Of a stretch of 64,000 bases of DNA, positions 57,608 to 64,000 are shown piece after piece. The stretch is taken from the NCBI RefSeq assembly GCF_004402695.1, contig NZ_SOFL01000023.1, forward strand, positions 1 to 64,000, read 5' to 3'. The translations under genes and the position numbers were made by a program. Numbering within the stretch: position 1 is the stretch's first letter; each line of letters begins with the position of its first letter. This stretch comes from Cryobacterium adonitolivorans (GTDB lineage: Bacteria > Actinomycetota > Actinomycetes > Actinomycetales > Microbacteriaceae). The notes under the pieces are model-generated. The model did no database searches. It worked only from the letters and a program-made list of their open reading frames with translations, and was not told the origin of the DNA.

Positions 57608-58505
57608 AGGCCACCTGGCGGCGGTCGATGCCGACCTCGGAGACGAGGAAGCGGCGCAGGCGCTTGATCACGCTGGCCTCACCGGCCAGCCAGGCGTAGA
57701 GCTCACCGTCGAGAGCTGAACCGTCGGGCACCTCCCAGAGGATGGTCTCGTCGATGTCGATGTCGGGGAGTTCGGTTCCGGTGTGGTGGGCGGTGATGAA
57801 GCGTGCGGTCCAGCCCTTCACCGCGGATTCCAGCGCGGACCCGTGGGCGGCGCCGTTACGGGGCAGCCAGGTCACGGTCACCCCATCGGGCGCGTCGGTC
57901 TCGTGCGTGTCACCGGCGTCCGGGACCTCGATGTAGGCACAGCCGCGTGCGGTGCGGGGCAGCGCGGAGAGGATGGCGCAGATGGCCGGGGCTGCGGTCT
58001 CGTCGCCCGCGATCAACACGGTGTTGGCGTTGCCGGGGGCCCACTCGATACCGACAGCGGGGTTGTCGCCGTCGGCGACGGGTCCGACGATGGCGACCTC
58101 GTCACCGACGAGGGCGGAGCGCACCCAGCGCGAGGCGGGGCCAGCGTCACCGTGGGTGACGAAGTCGATGTCGACCTCCCGGTGCTCGGGGCGGGCGTGC
58201 CGAACCGTGTAGGTGCGGATGGGATTGCGGCGCTCGTGGGGCAGGTCGCGCCAGGTCTCGTACCAGGAGTCGTTGCGCGGGAACGCCGAAACGCCGACCC
58301 CGGGCAGCGGCAGGACGATCTTGATGCGCTGGTCGAGGCCGGCAGTGCCGAATTCGTGCAGGTCGGGTCCGGTGAAGGTGACCCGGGTGAAATTGGTCGA
58401 CAGACGTTGAACCCGAGCCACCGACACGGCGAACGGGCGGTAGCTGGGGCGCGGCGCCCGCACACGTGCGGGGGCCTGCGCGGGAGCGACTGTCGAAGTA
58501 AGCAT
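57567..58505 (-). CDS. Siderophore-interacting protein (FAD ferric reductase)
   Basis: The 312-residue protein has the SIP architecture: the FAD-binding domain (about 25-150) with LSTNFTRVTFTGPDLHEFGT, RRNPIRTYTVRHARPEHREV (R-x-Y-T flavin motif) and DIDFVTHGDAGPASRWVRSA, then the NAD(P)-binding domain (about 155-305) with VLIAGDETAAPAICAILSAL and LYAWLAGEASVIKRLRRFLV. It reduces Fe(III)-siderophores in the cytosol to release Fe(II). An iron-box palindrome overlaps its start, so it is induced by iron shortage. It overlaps the convergent HExxH gene by 41 bases. Confidence 0.9.
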   Translation of the reverse strand: MLTSTVAPAQAPARVRAPRPSYRPFAVSVARVQRLSTNFTRVTFTGPDLHEFGTAGLDQRIKIVLPLPGVGVSAFPRNDSWYETWRDLPHERRNPIRTYTVRHARPEHREVDIDFVTHGDAGPASRWVRSALVGDEVAIVGPVADGDNPAVGIEWAPGNANTVLIAGDETAAPAICAILSALPRTARGCAYIEVPDAGDTHETDAPDGVTVTWLPRNGAAHGSALESAVKGWTARFITAHHTGTELPDIDIDETILWEVPDGSALDGELYAWLAGEASVIKRLRRFLVSEVGIDRRQVAFMGYWRDGRAEHA

Positions 58506-58510
58506 GACCT

Positions 58511-58531
58511 AAGTATGGCATGCCTTACCTT
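58511..58531 (-). promoter_or_regulatory. DtxR/IdeR-type iron box before the SIP gene
   Basis: AAGTATGGCATGCCTTACCTT (plus strand) carries a GGCATGCC centre with TA(a/t) flanks, reading AAGGTAAGGCATGCCATACTT on the gene strand. It resembles the TTAGGTTAGGCTAACCTAA iron box with eight of the ten outer pairs kept. It sits 6 bases upstream of the SIP ATG at 58505, where repressor binding would block transcription or initiation. Confidence 0.6.
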
Positions 58532-58554
58532 GGTCGCACCCAGAGAGTCGGCTG

Positions 58555-58585
58555 TGACGTTAAGCGGCGATGACGTTAAGCGGCG
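58555..58585. repeat. Direct duplication at the end of the YVS protein gene
   Basis: TGACGTTAAGCGGCG stands at 58555-58569 and again at 58571-58585 (period 16). The first lies just beyond the stop codon, the second spans the stop and last codons of the small gene. It is a simple tandem duplication that repeated the stop codon region. Confidence 0.6.
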
Positions 58586-58743
58586 GTGACCCAGTCGCTG
58601 CTGACGTAACTGCCGGCGCCGGAGCGCGTGGCGGGGCTGACGTAGCCGGTGGGAACCGCGGACGGACGACCGGTGCTCACGTAGCCGGCCGGTTCGGCGG
58701 CGCGGTCCGTGTGGGGGCTGGCGGTGCTGATGTAGGAATTCAT
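58576..58743 (-). CDS. 55-residue protein with four YVS-type repeats
   Basis: ATG 58743 with AAGGAG four bases upstream (same AAGGAGCACC-ATG leader as katA) opens a frame of 55 codons ending in TAA at 58576-58578. The product reads MNSYISTASPHTD..., then GYVSTGRPS, GYVSPATRS and SYVSSDWVTAA: four copies of a (G/S)Y(V/I)S(T/P/S) unit spaced 17, 13 and 12 residues, separated by Ser/Pro/Ala/Arg-rich linkers. No Cys, no signal peptide, no membrane helix, probably disordered. I know no family. It lies between katA and the SIP gene in an iron/peroxide cluster and is too short for most gene callers. Confidence 0.65.
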   Translation of the reverse strand: MNSYISTASPHTDRAAEPAGYVSTGRPSAVPTGYVSPATRSGAGSYVSSDWVTAA

Positions 58744-58834
58744 GGTGCTCCTTGTCGGGGTGGTGCTGGTCGACGCAGAGCTTCATTGGACGCGTACTGG
58801 TGGTGGTGTGCGGGGTGGTGGTGGTGCGAGGCGG

Positions 58835-58864
58835 TCGCGCGGCCGGCCGGGGCCGGCCGCGCGA
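58835..58864 (-). terminator. Terminator of katA
   Basis: TCGCGCGGCCGGCC (58835-58848) pairs perfectly with GGCCGGCCGCGCGA (58851-58864) around a two-base loop, 27 bases after the katA stop. It is a GC-only stem without T-run, and it separates katA from the small YVS gene on the same strand. Confidence 0.7.
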
Positions 58865-58890
58865 TCGAAGGTGGTGCGGGCGTTGCGGCG

Positions 58891-60393
58891 TTACTCGCCG
58901 ACGCCGACGAACTCGGCGGCCTCGTTGGCAGAGGTGACCGCAGCGTCGGTGGCCAGGTTCAGCCGCAGGCTTGCACCGAGGGTGGGGTCCACGTTCGTCC
59001 AGTACTGGATGGCGCGTTCCTTGACCTCGGGTCGGGTGACGCCGCCGACGGCACCGGTGATCGTCTCCAGGAAGCGGGCCTTGGCCGCGTCGTCGTAGAC
59101 GTCGCGGTAGAGCGTGCCGGCCTGGCCGAAGTCGTCGTCCTCGGCGCGGAGGGTGGCGGCGCTTCTCACCAGCGCACCGTCGAACTCCCAGGTTCCATCG
59201 CCCGCGAGGGCCTCGTCGGCGACGGGGCCGCCGAGCGAGTTGGGCGCGTAGACCGGGGCGCTGGCGTCGTTGAAGGAATACCGGGCGGCGCCATCCTGCG
59301 AGTAGTTGTTCACCGGCGCCTGTGGGGCGTTGACCGGTAGCTGGTTGTAGTTGGTACCCACGCGGTAGCGCTGCGCATCCGGGTAGGAGAAGATGCGGGC
59401 CATCAGCATCTTGTCGGGGCTGGCCGCGATGCCGGGCACGAAGTTGGCCGGCGAGAACGCGGCCTGCTCGATCTCGGCAAAGAAGTTGCCCGGGTTGCGG
59501 TTGAGGGTGTGCGTGCCCACCTTGATCAGCGGGAAGTCGGCGTGCGGCCAGACCTTGGTGAGGTCGAACGGGTTGAAGCGGTAGGTCTTGCCCTCTTCGT
59601 ACGGCATGACCTGCACGTGTACGTCCCAGGACGGGAAGTCGCCGGCGTCGATGGCCTCGTAGAGGTCACGGCGGTAGTAGTCGGCGTCGGCACCGGCGAT
59701 GAGCTCTGCCTCCGCGCCTTCCATCTCGATGTTGCCCTGGTTGGAGGTGAAGTGGTACTTCACCCAGAAGCGCTCACCGGCAGCGTTGATCCACTGGTAG
59801 GTGTGCGAGCCGAAGCCGGGCATGGTGCGCCAGGAGCGCGGCAGGCCGCGGTCGCCCATCAGGTAGGTCACCTGGTGCGCGGACTCGGGCGAGAGGGTCC
59901 AGAAGTCCCACTGCATGTTCGCGTCGCGGAGGCCGGAGCCGGGCAGGCGCTTCTGAGAGTGGATGAAGTCGGGGAACTTGATGCCGTCGCGGATGAAGAA
60001 CACCGGCGTGTTATTTCCGACGATGTCGTAGTTGCCTTCCTGGGTGTAGAACTTCACCGAGAAACCGCGCACGTCGCGCCAGGTGTCCGGGCTACCCTGC
60101 TCGCCGGCGACGCTGGAGAAGCGCTGCAGGGTGTCGGTGCGGGCACCGGGCTGGAACAGTGCGGCGCGGGTGTACGCGGACACGTCGCCGGTGACCTCGA
60201 AGACGCCGTGCGCTCCGCCGCCCTTGGCGTGCACGATGCGCTCCGGGATGCGCTCGCGGTTGAACTGTGCGAGCTTCTCGACCAGGTAGCGGTCGTGCAG
60301 GGCGGTGACGCCGTCGGCGCCGGCGGTGAGGGAGTGCTCGTCGCTGGGAACCGGGGTTCCGGTCTGGTTGGTGGTGGGGGGCAGTGTTGTCAT
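58891..60393 (-). CDS. katA: Catalase (monofunctional, clade 3-like)
   Basis: The 500-residue enzyme breaks down H2O2 with heme. It has the active-site His55 in [20 protein letters not shown], the Asn/Ser block [20 protein letters not shown], the [20 protein letters not shown] stretch and the proximal heme Tyr near residue 340 in [15 protein letters not shown]. Length is normal for small-subunit catalases. The ATG at 60393 has GAAGGAG before it. It is 38 bases downstream of the Fur-type regulator gene, the classical furA-katA pair, so it is probably induced by peroxide through that regulator. A perfect GC hairpin follows. Confidence 0.95.
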   Translation of the reverse strand: MTTLPPTTNQTGTPVPSDEHSLTAGADGVTALHDRYLVEKLAQFNRERIPERIVHAKGGGAHGVFEVTGDVSAYTRAALFQPGARTDTLQRFSSVAGEQGSPDTWRDVRGFSVKFYTQEGNYDIVGNNTPVFFIRDGIKFPDFIHSQKRLPGSGLRDANMQWDFWTLSPESAHQVTYLMGDRGLPRSWRTMPGFGSHTYQWINAAGERFWVKYHFTSNQGNIEMEGAEAELIAGADADYYRRDLYEAIDAGDFPSWDVHVQVMPYEEGKTYRFNPFDLTKVWPHADFPLIKVGTHTLNRNPGNFFAEIEQAAFSPANFVPGIAASPDKMLMARIFSYPDAQRYRVGTNYNQLPVNAPQAPVNNYSQDGAARYSFNDASAPVYAPNSLGGPVADEALAGDGTWEFDGALVRSAATLRAEDDDFGQAGTLYRDVYDDAAKARFLETITGAVGGVTRPEVKERAIQYWTNVDPTLGASLRLNLATDAAVTSANEAAEFVGVGE

Positions 60394-60431
60394 GGTGCTC
60401 CTTCGTGTCATGTGCTGATCGTTCGCGTCGT

Positions 60432-60893
60432 TCAGAAGTTTTGGCAGTCGGGGCAGAGGCCCCAGAAAGTGACCTCGGCGGCCTGCACGACGAAGCCGGC
60501 GGTGTCCGACGGGGTCAGGCACGGGGCCTCGCCGGTCACGCACTCCACATCGCGCACGCTGTGGCAGTTGGTGCAGACGATGTGGTGGTGGTTGTCGCCC
60601 ACCCGGCGTTCGAACAGCGCGGCGGAGCCGGCCGGTTCGATGCGGCGCACCAGGCCGGCGGTGGTGAAGGCGCCGAGCACGCCGTAGACCGCCTGCAACG
60701 ACGTGCCGGGCAGCTGCCTGCTGACGGCCTCGAAGAGATGGTCGGCGGTGGCGTGCGGCGAATCAGCGAGCCCTCGCAGCACGGCGAGCCGGGGTGCGGT
60801 GACCTTCAGCCCCGCGGCGCGGATCTCGGCGGCGTGGTCCGCGGGATGGTCCAGGGCGCTGTGCTCCTGATCGTCCATTCCGTGTGTCTGCAT
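60432..60893 (-). CDS. furA: Fur-family peroxide/iron regulator (FurA-like)
   Basis: The 153-residue protein has the Fur winged helix ([40 protein letters not shown]), the metal block [20 protein letters not shown] with HHH and CxxC, and a C-terminal CPDCQNF (second CxxC, structural zinc). Actinobacterial FurA represses katA and itself and is oxidised by peroxide. An eight-base perfect palindrome lies 18 bases before its start. The N-terminal ten residues are extra and variable. Confidence 0.92.
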   Translation of the reverse strand: MQTHGMDDQEHSALDHPADHAAEIRAAGLKVTAPRLAVLRGLADSPHATADHLFEAVSRQLPGTSLQAVYGVLGAFTTAGLVRRIEPAGSAALFERRVGDNHHHIVCTNCHSVRDVECVTGEAPCLTPSDTAGFVVQAAEVTFWGLCPDCQNF

Positions 60894-60910
60894 GCCTTCA
60901 CGCTAGCAGT

Positions 60911-60931
60911 TGTTTTGAACTACTCAAAACA
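60911..60931. promoter_or_regulatory. FurA operator
   Basis: TGTTTTGA-ACTAC-TCAAAACA is a perfect 8-base inverted repeat with a 5-base spacer, AT-rich in a GC-rich genome, 18 bases upstream of the furA ATG at 60893. FurA autoregulatory boxes have this 8-5-8 style. Its right half includes the stop codon (TGA at 60924-60926) of the upstream amidase gene, so amidase transcription would run through it. Confidence 0.7.
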
Positions 60932-62351
60932 CGGGCGGCACCCGGTCCTGCCAGCGCAGCGTGCGTTCCAGCTGCGCCCCGAGGGCCAGCAGGGTCGCCT
61001 CGCCGCCCGGCCGGCCGATCAGCTGTACGCCCATCGGCAGCCCGTCGGTGGTCTGCGAGACGGGCAGCGTGATCGCCGGCAGCCCGCAGACGTTCACCAT
61101 CGAGGTGAACGGCGTGTACTGCACCTGCTGGGCGAAGTTGCGTTCGCCGTCGACGGCGTCATACCAGCCCACGGGCCGCGGGGTGAGCGCCAGCGCGGGC
61201 GTGAGCACGGCGTCGAAGCCGGCCAGCTGGCGGATGAATGACCGTTCGTAGGCGGCCAGGGTCGAGAGTGCCTCGGCAACCGCCCTACCGGTCAGCTCGC
61301 GGCCGCGGTGCAGCAGCCACCGGGTGAGGGGTTCGAGCATGGCCTCCTGCTCCGGGGTCTCGGCCGGGATCCGGGCCGCGCTCAGCTGCCACAGGGCCCG
61401 GAACGCCGGCGCGTAGCTCGGGTCTGCCGAGAGCGCGGTCTGCTCGATGCCATGCCCCATCGCGGCGAACCCGTCCACGGCCACGGTGAGTGCGGCCAAG
61501 GCCTCGGGCGCCAGACTGATCTCGTAGGCATCGTCCCAGGCCGAGGTGGTCATCACGCCAAGCTGGAAGCGCCCCTCACCGCGGATGGCGGCGCCGAGCA
61601 GCTGCTCGTCTCCCCCTGGCGCGCGCACCGCGAACGGATGCTCCGGCCGGCCACCGTCCGGCGCGATCATGGCGTCCAGCAGGAGGGCGGCATCCGCCAC
61701 GGTGCGGGCCAGCGGGCCTGCCACCGGGAGGCCGCCGGGCACGTCGAGGCCGCTCGCCGCGGGGATCCGGCCGCGGGACGGCTTGACCCCGACGAGCCCG
61801 CACGCGGCGGCGGGGATGCGCACCGATCCGCCGCCGTCACTGCCGGGCGCGAACGGCAGCAGCCGGGCGGCCACCGCAACGGCGGCGCCGCCGCTGGAGC
61901 CACCGGCTCCGAAAGCGGGGTTCCAGGGATTGCGGGCCGGCGGGGCGGCCAGGCTCTCGGTGTAAGCGGGCAGGCCGAACTCGGGCGTGTTGGTCTTGCC
62001 CAGGCTGATGCCGCCGGCGGTGTCGAGAGCCTGCACGAGCAGGTCGCTGGTCTCCGGCACGTTGTCCCGCATCAGCCGCGAGCCCAGGCGCGCGGGCACA
62101 CCGGCACGCAACTGCAGGTCCTTGTCGCCGAAGGGCAGGCCCCACAGCGGCGCGGTGCGGGACACCTCGGTCTCCACGAACCGGGCCCTGGCCAGGGCGG
62201 CCGTCGCGGTCACGGTGACGAAGGCACCGAGCCCGGGGTTCAGGCGCTCGATGCGGGCCAGGTAGTGCTCGGTGAGGTCGGTGGGGCTGATGTCGCCCTG
62301 CTGCAGCGACCGCCACTGTTCGAGGGCGGTCAGTTCGAAGAGGTCGGCCAT
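60924..62351 (-). CDS. Amidase signature-family hydrolase
   Basis: The 475-residue protein shows the amidase fold: catalytic Lys77 in LPFGDKDLQLRAG, the signature GAGGSSGGAAVAVAARLLPF with the cis-Ser (about 152), and the nucleophile Ser176 in GSDGGGSVRIPAAACG. It hydrolyses an amide (peptide amide, nitrile-derived amide or similar) in the cytosol. The substrate is not predictable; GatA would need GatB/C nearby, which are missing. Its stop codon lies inside the FurA operator. Same strand as furA, likely on a separate transcript. Confidence 0.9.
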   Translation of the reverse strand: MADLFELTALEQWRSLQQGDISPTDLTEHYLARIERLNPGLGAFVTVTATAALARARFVETEVSRTAPLWGLPFGDKDLQLRAGVPARLGSRLMRDNVPETSDLLVQALDTAGGISLGKTNTPEFGLPAYTESLAAPPARNPWNPAFGAGGSSGGAAVAVAARLLPFAPGSDGGGSVRIPAAACGLVGVKPSRGRIPAASGLDVPGGLPVAGPLARTVADAALLLDAMIAPDGGRPEHPFAVRAPGGDEQLLGAAIRGEGRFQLGVMTTSAWDDAYEISLAPEALAALTVAVDGFAAMGHGIEQTALSADPSYAPAFRALWQLSAARIPAETPEQEAMLEPLTRWLLHRGRELTGRAVAEALSTLAAYERSFIRQLAGFDAVLTPALALTPRPVGWYDAVDGERNFAQQVQYTPFTSMVNVCGLPAITLPVSQTTDGLPMGVQLIGRPGGEATLLALGAQLERTLRWQDRVPPVF

Positions 62352-62383
62352 CCCCCGAGCCTAGTTCTGGCTACAGTGTCGCC

Positions 62384-62809
62384 ATGACCCCATGGCTGGT
62401 GCGGCATCCTCTCACCGCCGGCTGACTCTGGGTGGGCTTCTGGTTCGCGGTGATACTGGTGCAGGAGCTGGCCGGGGCGCCCACCTGGGCCCGGTACCCG
62501 GCCATCGTGCTCGCCGCATTTCCCACCCTCTCCGCCACCCTGTTCGTGCTCGCCGCCACGCCGCGCAGCCACCTGCTGCCGGTGCGGGAAAGCGTGCTGG
62601 CGCATTTCTTCGTGCTGCGCGGCTGGCGCCAGTTTCCGGCTCGGGTGCCGGACCAGCGGGACGTCCCTGCGGAGTTCCTGCACGAGCGGCCGGAGCTGCG
62701 TACCGTGGCGATCGGCCTCGCCCACCCCGGGCTGCTGCTGGTCGGCGGTGCCGGGTCGTCGCTTCTGGTGCTCACTCTCGGCAGAGTCGACCTGACCCTG
62801 GTGATGTGA
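62384..62809 (+). pseudogene. Small membrane protein gene interrupted by an in-frame TGA
   Basis: ATG 62384 opens MTPWLVRHPLTAG, then TGA at 62423-62425, and the same frame continues LWVGFWFAVILVQELAGAPT for 128 more codons to a stop at 62809. The product would have one membrane helix (about 16-55 with WVGFWFAVILVQELAG and AIVLAAFPTLSATLF) and a C-terminal part with VLRGWRQFPARVP and a hydrophobic end. One base change (TGG to TGA) would explain it. GTG 62432 might still start a shortened protein that lacks the first 16 residues. I do not know the family. Confidence 0.6.
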
Positions 62810-62849
62810 TCGCTGGCGCTGAAAACCCCGGCGCGGGTAGCCTCGGAGA

Positions 62850-63674
62850 ATGACCCGCACCAACACTGCCGCCCTGTACAACCCGATGGGCACTACCGCC
62901 CTGGTCACCGGCGCCTCGAGCGGGCTCGGCGTTGGCTTCGCGCACGAGCTCGCCCGCCGCGGAGCCGACCTCGTGCTCACGGCCCGGCGGCTCGATCGGC
63001 TCGAGGCCCTCGCGGTGGAGCTGGCCGAGAAGTACGGCACCGTGTCGACGGTGATTCCGCTCGACCTAGCCGAACCCGGCGCCGTTGCAGAGCTGGTGCG
63101 GAACCTGACCGAACGCGACATCCGGGTGGCCACCCTGATCAACAACGCCGGCTTCGGCCACTTCGGCAGCCTGGTGGATGCGCCGGCCGACCGGGTTCAC
63201 GACCAGGTCGCCGTGAATGTGGCGGCGCTGACCGACCTCACCCATGCCCTGCTGCCCGGCCTGCAATCCGCGGCCCTGGCCCATCCGCACGGCGCCGCAC
63301 TGGTGAACCTGGCCAGCACCGCGGCGTTCCAGCCGGTGCCCCGGCTGGCCGTCTACGCCGCCGCCAAGGCCTACGTGCTCAGCCTCACCGAGGCGCTCTG
63401 GTACGAGACCAGGGCCACCGGCCTCAAGGTCACCGCGGTGTGCCCCGGCCCCACCGAGACCGAGTTCTACGCCGTCGCCCGGCGATCACCGTCCGGGCCG
63501 CGGCGCCTGATGAGCGTCGACGAGGTGATGCGTACGGCCTTCGCCGCGCTCGACGCGGCCGCGACTCCCCCACACACCGTCGTCGGCACCCAGAACCGGG
63601 TCGCCGCGTGGCTGGCCGGCACGGCACCGCGGCGTGCCGTGGTGACGGTGACGGGGCGGTTGTCGCGCCGCTGA
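62850..63674 (+). CDS. Short-chain dehydrogenase/reductase (SDR)
   Basis: The 274-residue SDR has the cofactor loop TALVTGASSGLGVGFAHELA (TGxxxGxG), NNAGFGHFGS, the catalytic Ser in LVNLASTAAFQP and Tyr/Lys in YAAAKAYVLSLTEAL, and VCPGPTETEFY. The RRLDRLEALA stretch after the second strand favours NADP. It should reduce or oxidise a ketone/alcohol; substrate unknown. The ATG at 62850 has CGGAGA upstream. It is followed by a tandem repeat instead of an obvious hairpin terminator. Confidence 0.88.
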   Translation: MTRTNTAALYNPMGTTALVTGASSGLGVGFAHELARRGADLVLTARRLDRLEALAVELAEKYGTVSTVIPLDLAEPGAVAELVRNLTERDIRVATLINNAGFGHFGSLVDAPADRVHDQVAVNVAALTDLTHALLPGLQSAALAHPHGAALVNLASTAAFQPVPRLAVYAAAKAYVLSLTEALWYETRATGLKVTAVCPGPTETEFYAVARRSPSGPRRLMSVDEVMRTAFAALDAAATPPHTVVGTQNRVAAWLAGTAPRRAVVTVTGRLSRR

Positions 63675-63675
63675 T

Positions 63676-63739
63676 TTATTGAACAGCTGAGTTATTGAAC
63701 AGCTGAGTTATTGAACAGCTGAGTTATTGAACTGCTGAG
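63676..63739. repeat. Four tandem 16-bp repeats
   Basis: TTATTGAACAGCTGAG occurs four times in a row (63676-63691, 63692-63707, 63708-63723, 63724-63739), the last with A to T at position 10 (GAACTG). The unit contains the palindrome CAGCTG and is AT-rich compared with the surroundings. It fills the gap between the SDR stop (63672-63674) and the convergent GNAT gene end at 63743. Because 16 is not a multiple of 3 it cannot extend a coding frame without shifts. Confidence 0.85.
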
Positions 63740-63742
63740 TTC

Positions 63743-64000
63743 TTACTTCAGGCTCTTCTGCAGCAGCACCGTGCCGAGCCAGCGCTCGAACTTGAAGCCG
63801 ACCTTGCCCATCCGGCCGATCTCCTCGAAGCCGAAGTCCTGGTGCAGCTTGATCGAGGCCTCCGCACCCTGGTCGGCGATCACGGCGATGATCTCCTTGA
63901 GGCCGGCGGCCCTGGACCGTTCGATGAGCTCGGCCAGCAGCACCCGGCCCAGGCCCTTGCCGGTGGAGGCTGCGCCCAGGTAGATGGAGTTCTCGACGGT
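63743..64000 (-). CDS. GNAT N-acetyltransferase (phosphinothricin/amino-acid type), N-terminus beyond window
   Basis: The last 85 codons of a GNAT gene enter from the right edge (stop TTA at 63743-63745). Visible are TVENSIYLGAASTGKGLGRV (acetyl-CoA loop, here T-G-K-G-L-G), LLAELIERSRAAGLKEIIAV, IADQGAEASIKLHQDFGFEE and IGRMGKVGFKFERWLGTVLL with QKSLK at the end. The pattern of STY-l-G-KG-LG, NxxSxxLH-like SIKLHQDFGF and the closing W fits the phosphinothricin/L-amino acid N-acyltransferase group (Pat, MddA), which acetylates toxic amino-acid analogues or methionine sulfone. Confidence 0.85.
   Translation of the reverse strand, partial: TVENSIYLGAASTGKGLGRVLLAELIERSRAAGLKEIIAVIADQGAEASIKLHQDFGFEEIGRMGKVGFKFERWLGTVLLQKSLK

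Noticed and set aside
63676-63739. CRISPR array
   Set aside because: The repeats are directly abutting with no spacers, and no cas gene is present.
19-64000. Biosynthetic gene cluster based on SnoaL, VOC, SDR, epoxide hydrolase genes
   Set aside because: The genes are scattered, on both strands, with no PKS, NRPS or terpene synthase. They are ordinary accessory enzymes.

Overview
The window is high-GC DNA (long stretches with G or C in most third codon positions, many GTG starts, AGGAG-type ribosome sites, stop/start overlaps). Its gene content (GAF-ANTAR regulators, CsoR, FurA-KatA, siderophore-interacting protein, maltokinase-cap-like protein, KPN_02809-type peptidase, CGNR zinc finger protein) points to an actinobacterium, most likely of the Microbacteriaceae; the family is an inference. 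I saw no rRNA, tRNA, CRISPR array or complete insertion sequence.

Layout. Positions 1-9,500 are an eroded accessory segment. It holds two VOC (glyoxalase-fold) genes in opposite orientation, one broken by a 5-bp duplication, a decayed GNAT gene, a DUF4190 gene frameshifted at its start, a SnoaL-like gene, an epoxide hydrolase with a divergent WYL regulator, a Y-family polymerase and long gene-poor gaps. Positions 9,549-18,506 hold a soluble Ser/Thr kinase fused to a GAF domain, then a seven-gene minus-strand sorbitol PTS operon (srlD, PRD regulator, gutM, srlA, srlE, srlB, HPr-like) and pgi. SrlD makes fructose-6-phosphate from imported sorbitol-6-phosphate and Pgi links it to glucose-6-phosphate. 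The HPr-like protein keeps His15 but lacks the Arg-Pro of normal HPr, and SrlB has Val at the position I recall as its phospho-histidine.

Positions 18,831-25,565 hold two coupled GAF-ANTAR proteins, a DHFR-like reductase, a CueP-like copper lipoprotein, a NYN/OST-HTH protein, a beta-glucoside-type PTS permease and thioredoxin. Positions 25,617-28,443 are a Tat island: tatB facing tatC-tatA, then a ferritin-like protein with a twin-arginine signal behind a candidate ECF-sigma promoter. Positions 28,774-46,806 are mostly envelope and transport genes: lipoproteins, a zinc peptidase, two MFS exporters with TetR regulators, EamA with a CGNR protein, an AarF kinase, LtrA, and a copper operon (csoR, copZ) whose copA is reduced to about 23 codons.

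Positions 46,963-53,104 hold a TPM-domain membrane protein and PspA, separated by a 73-bp tandem palindromic repeat and three coupled catabolic genes. From 53,177 on come an F420-reductase-like protein, an arginase-fold protein, an enoyl-CoA hydratase-like protein, a flavin disulfide reductase coupled to a small HExxH protein, and an iron/peroxide cluster. That cluster (furA, katA, a 55-residue YVS-repeat protein and a siderophore-interacting protein, all minus strand) carries a Fur-type palindrome at one end and an iron box at the other. An amidase, a membrane protein gene with an in-frame TGA, an SDR, a 16-bp x 4 tandem repeat and a GNAT gene cut by the window edge close the segment.
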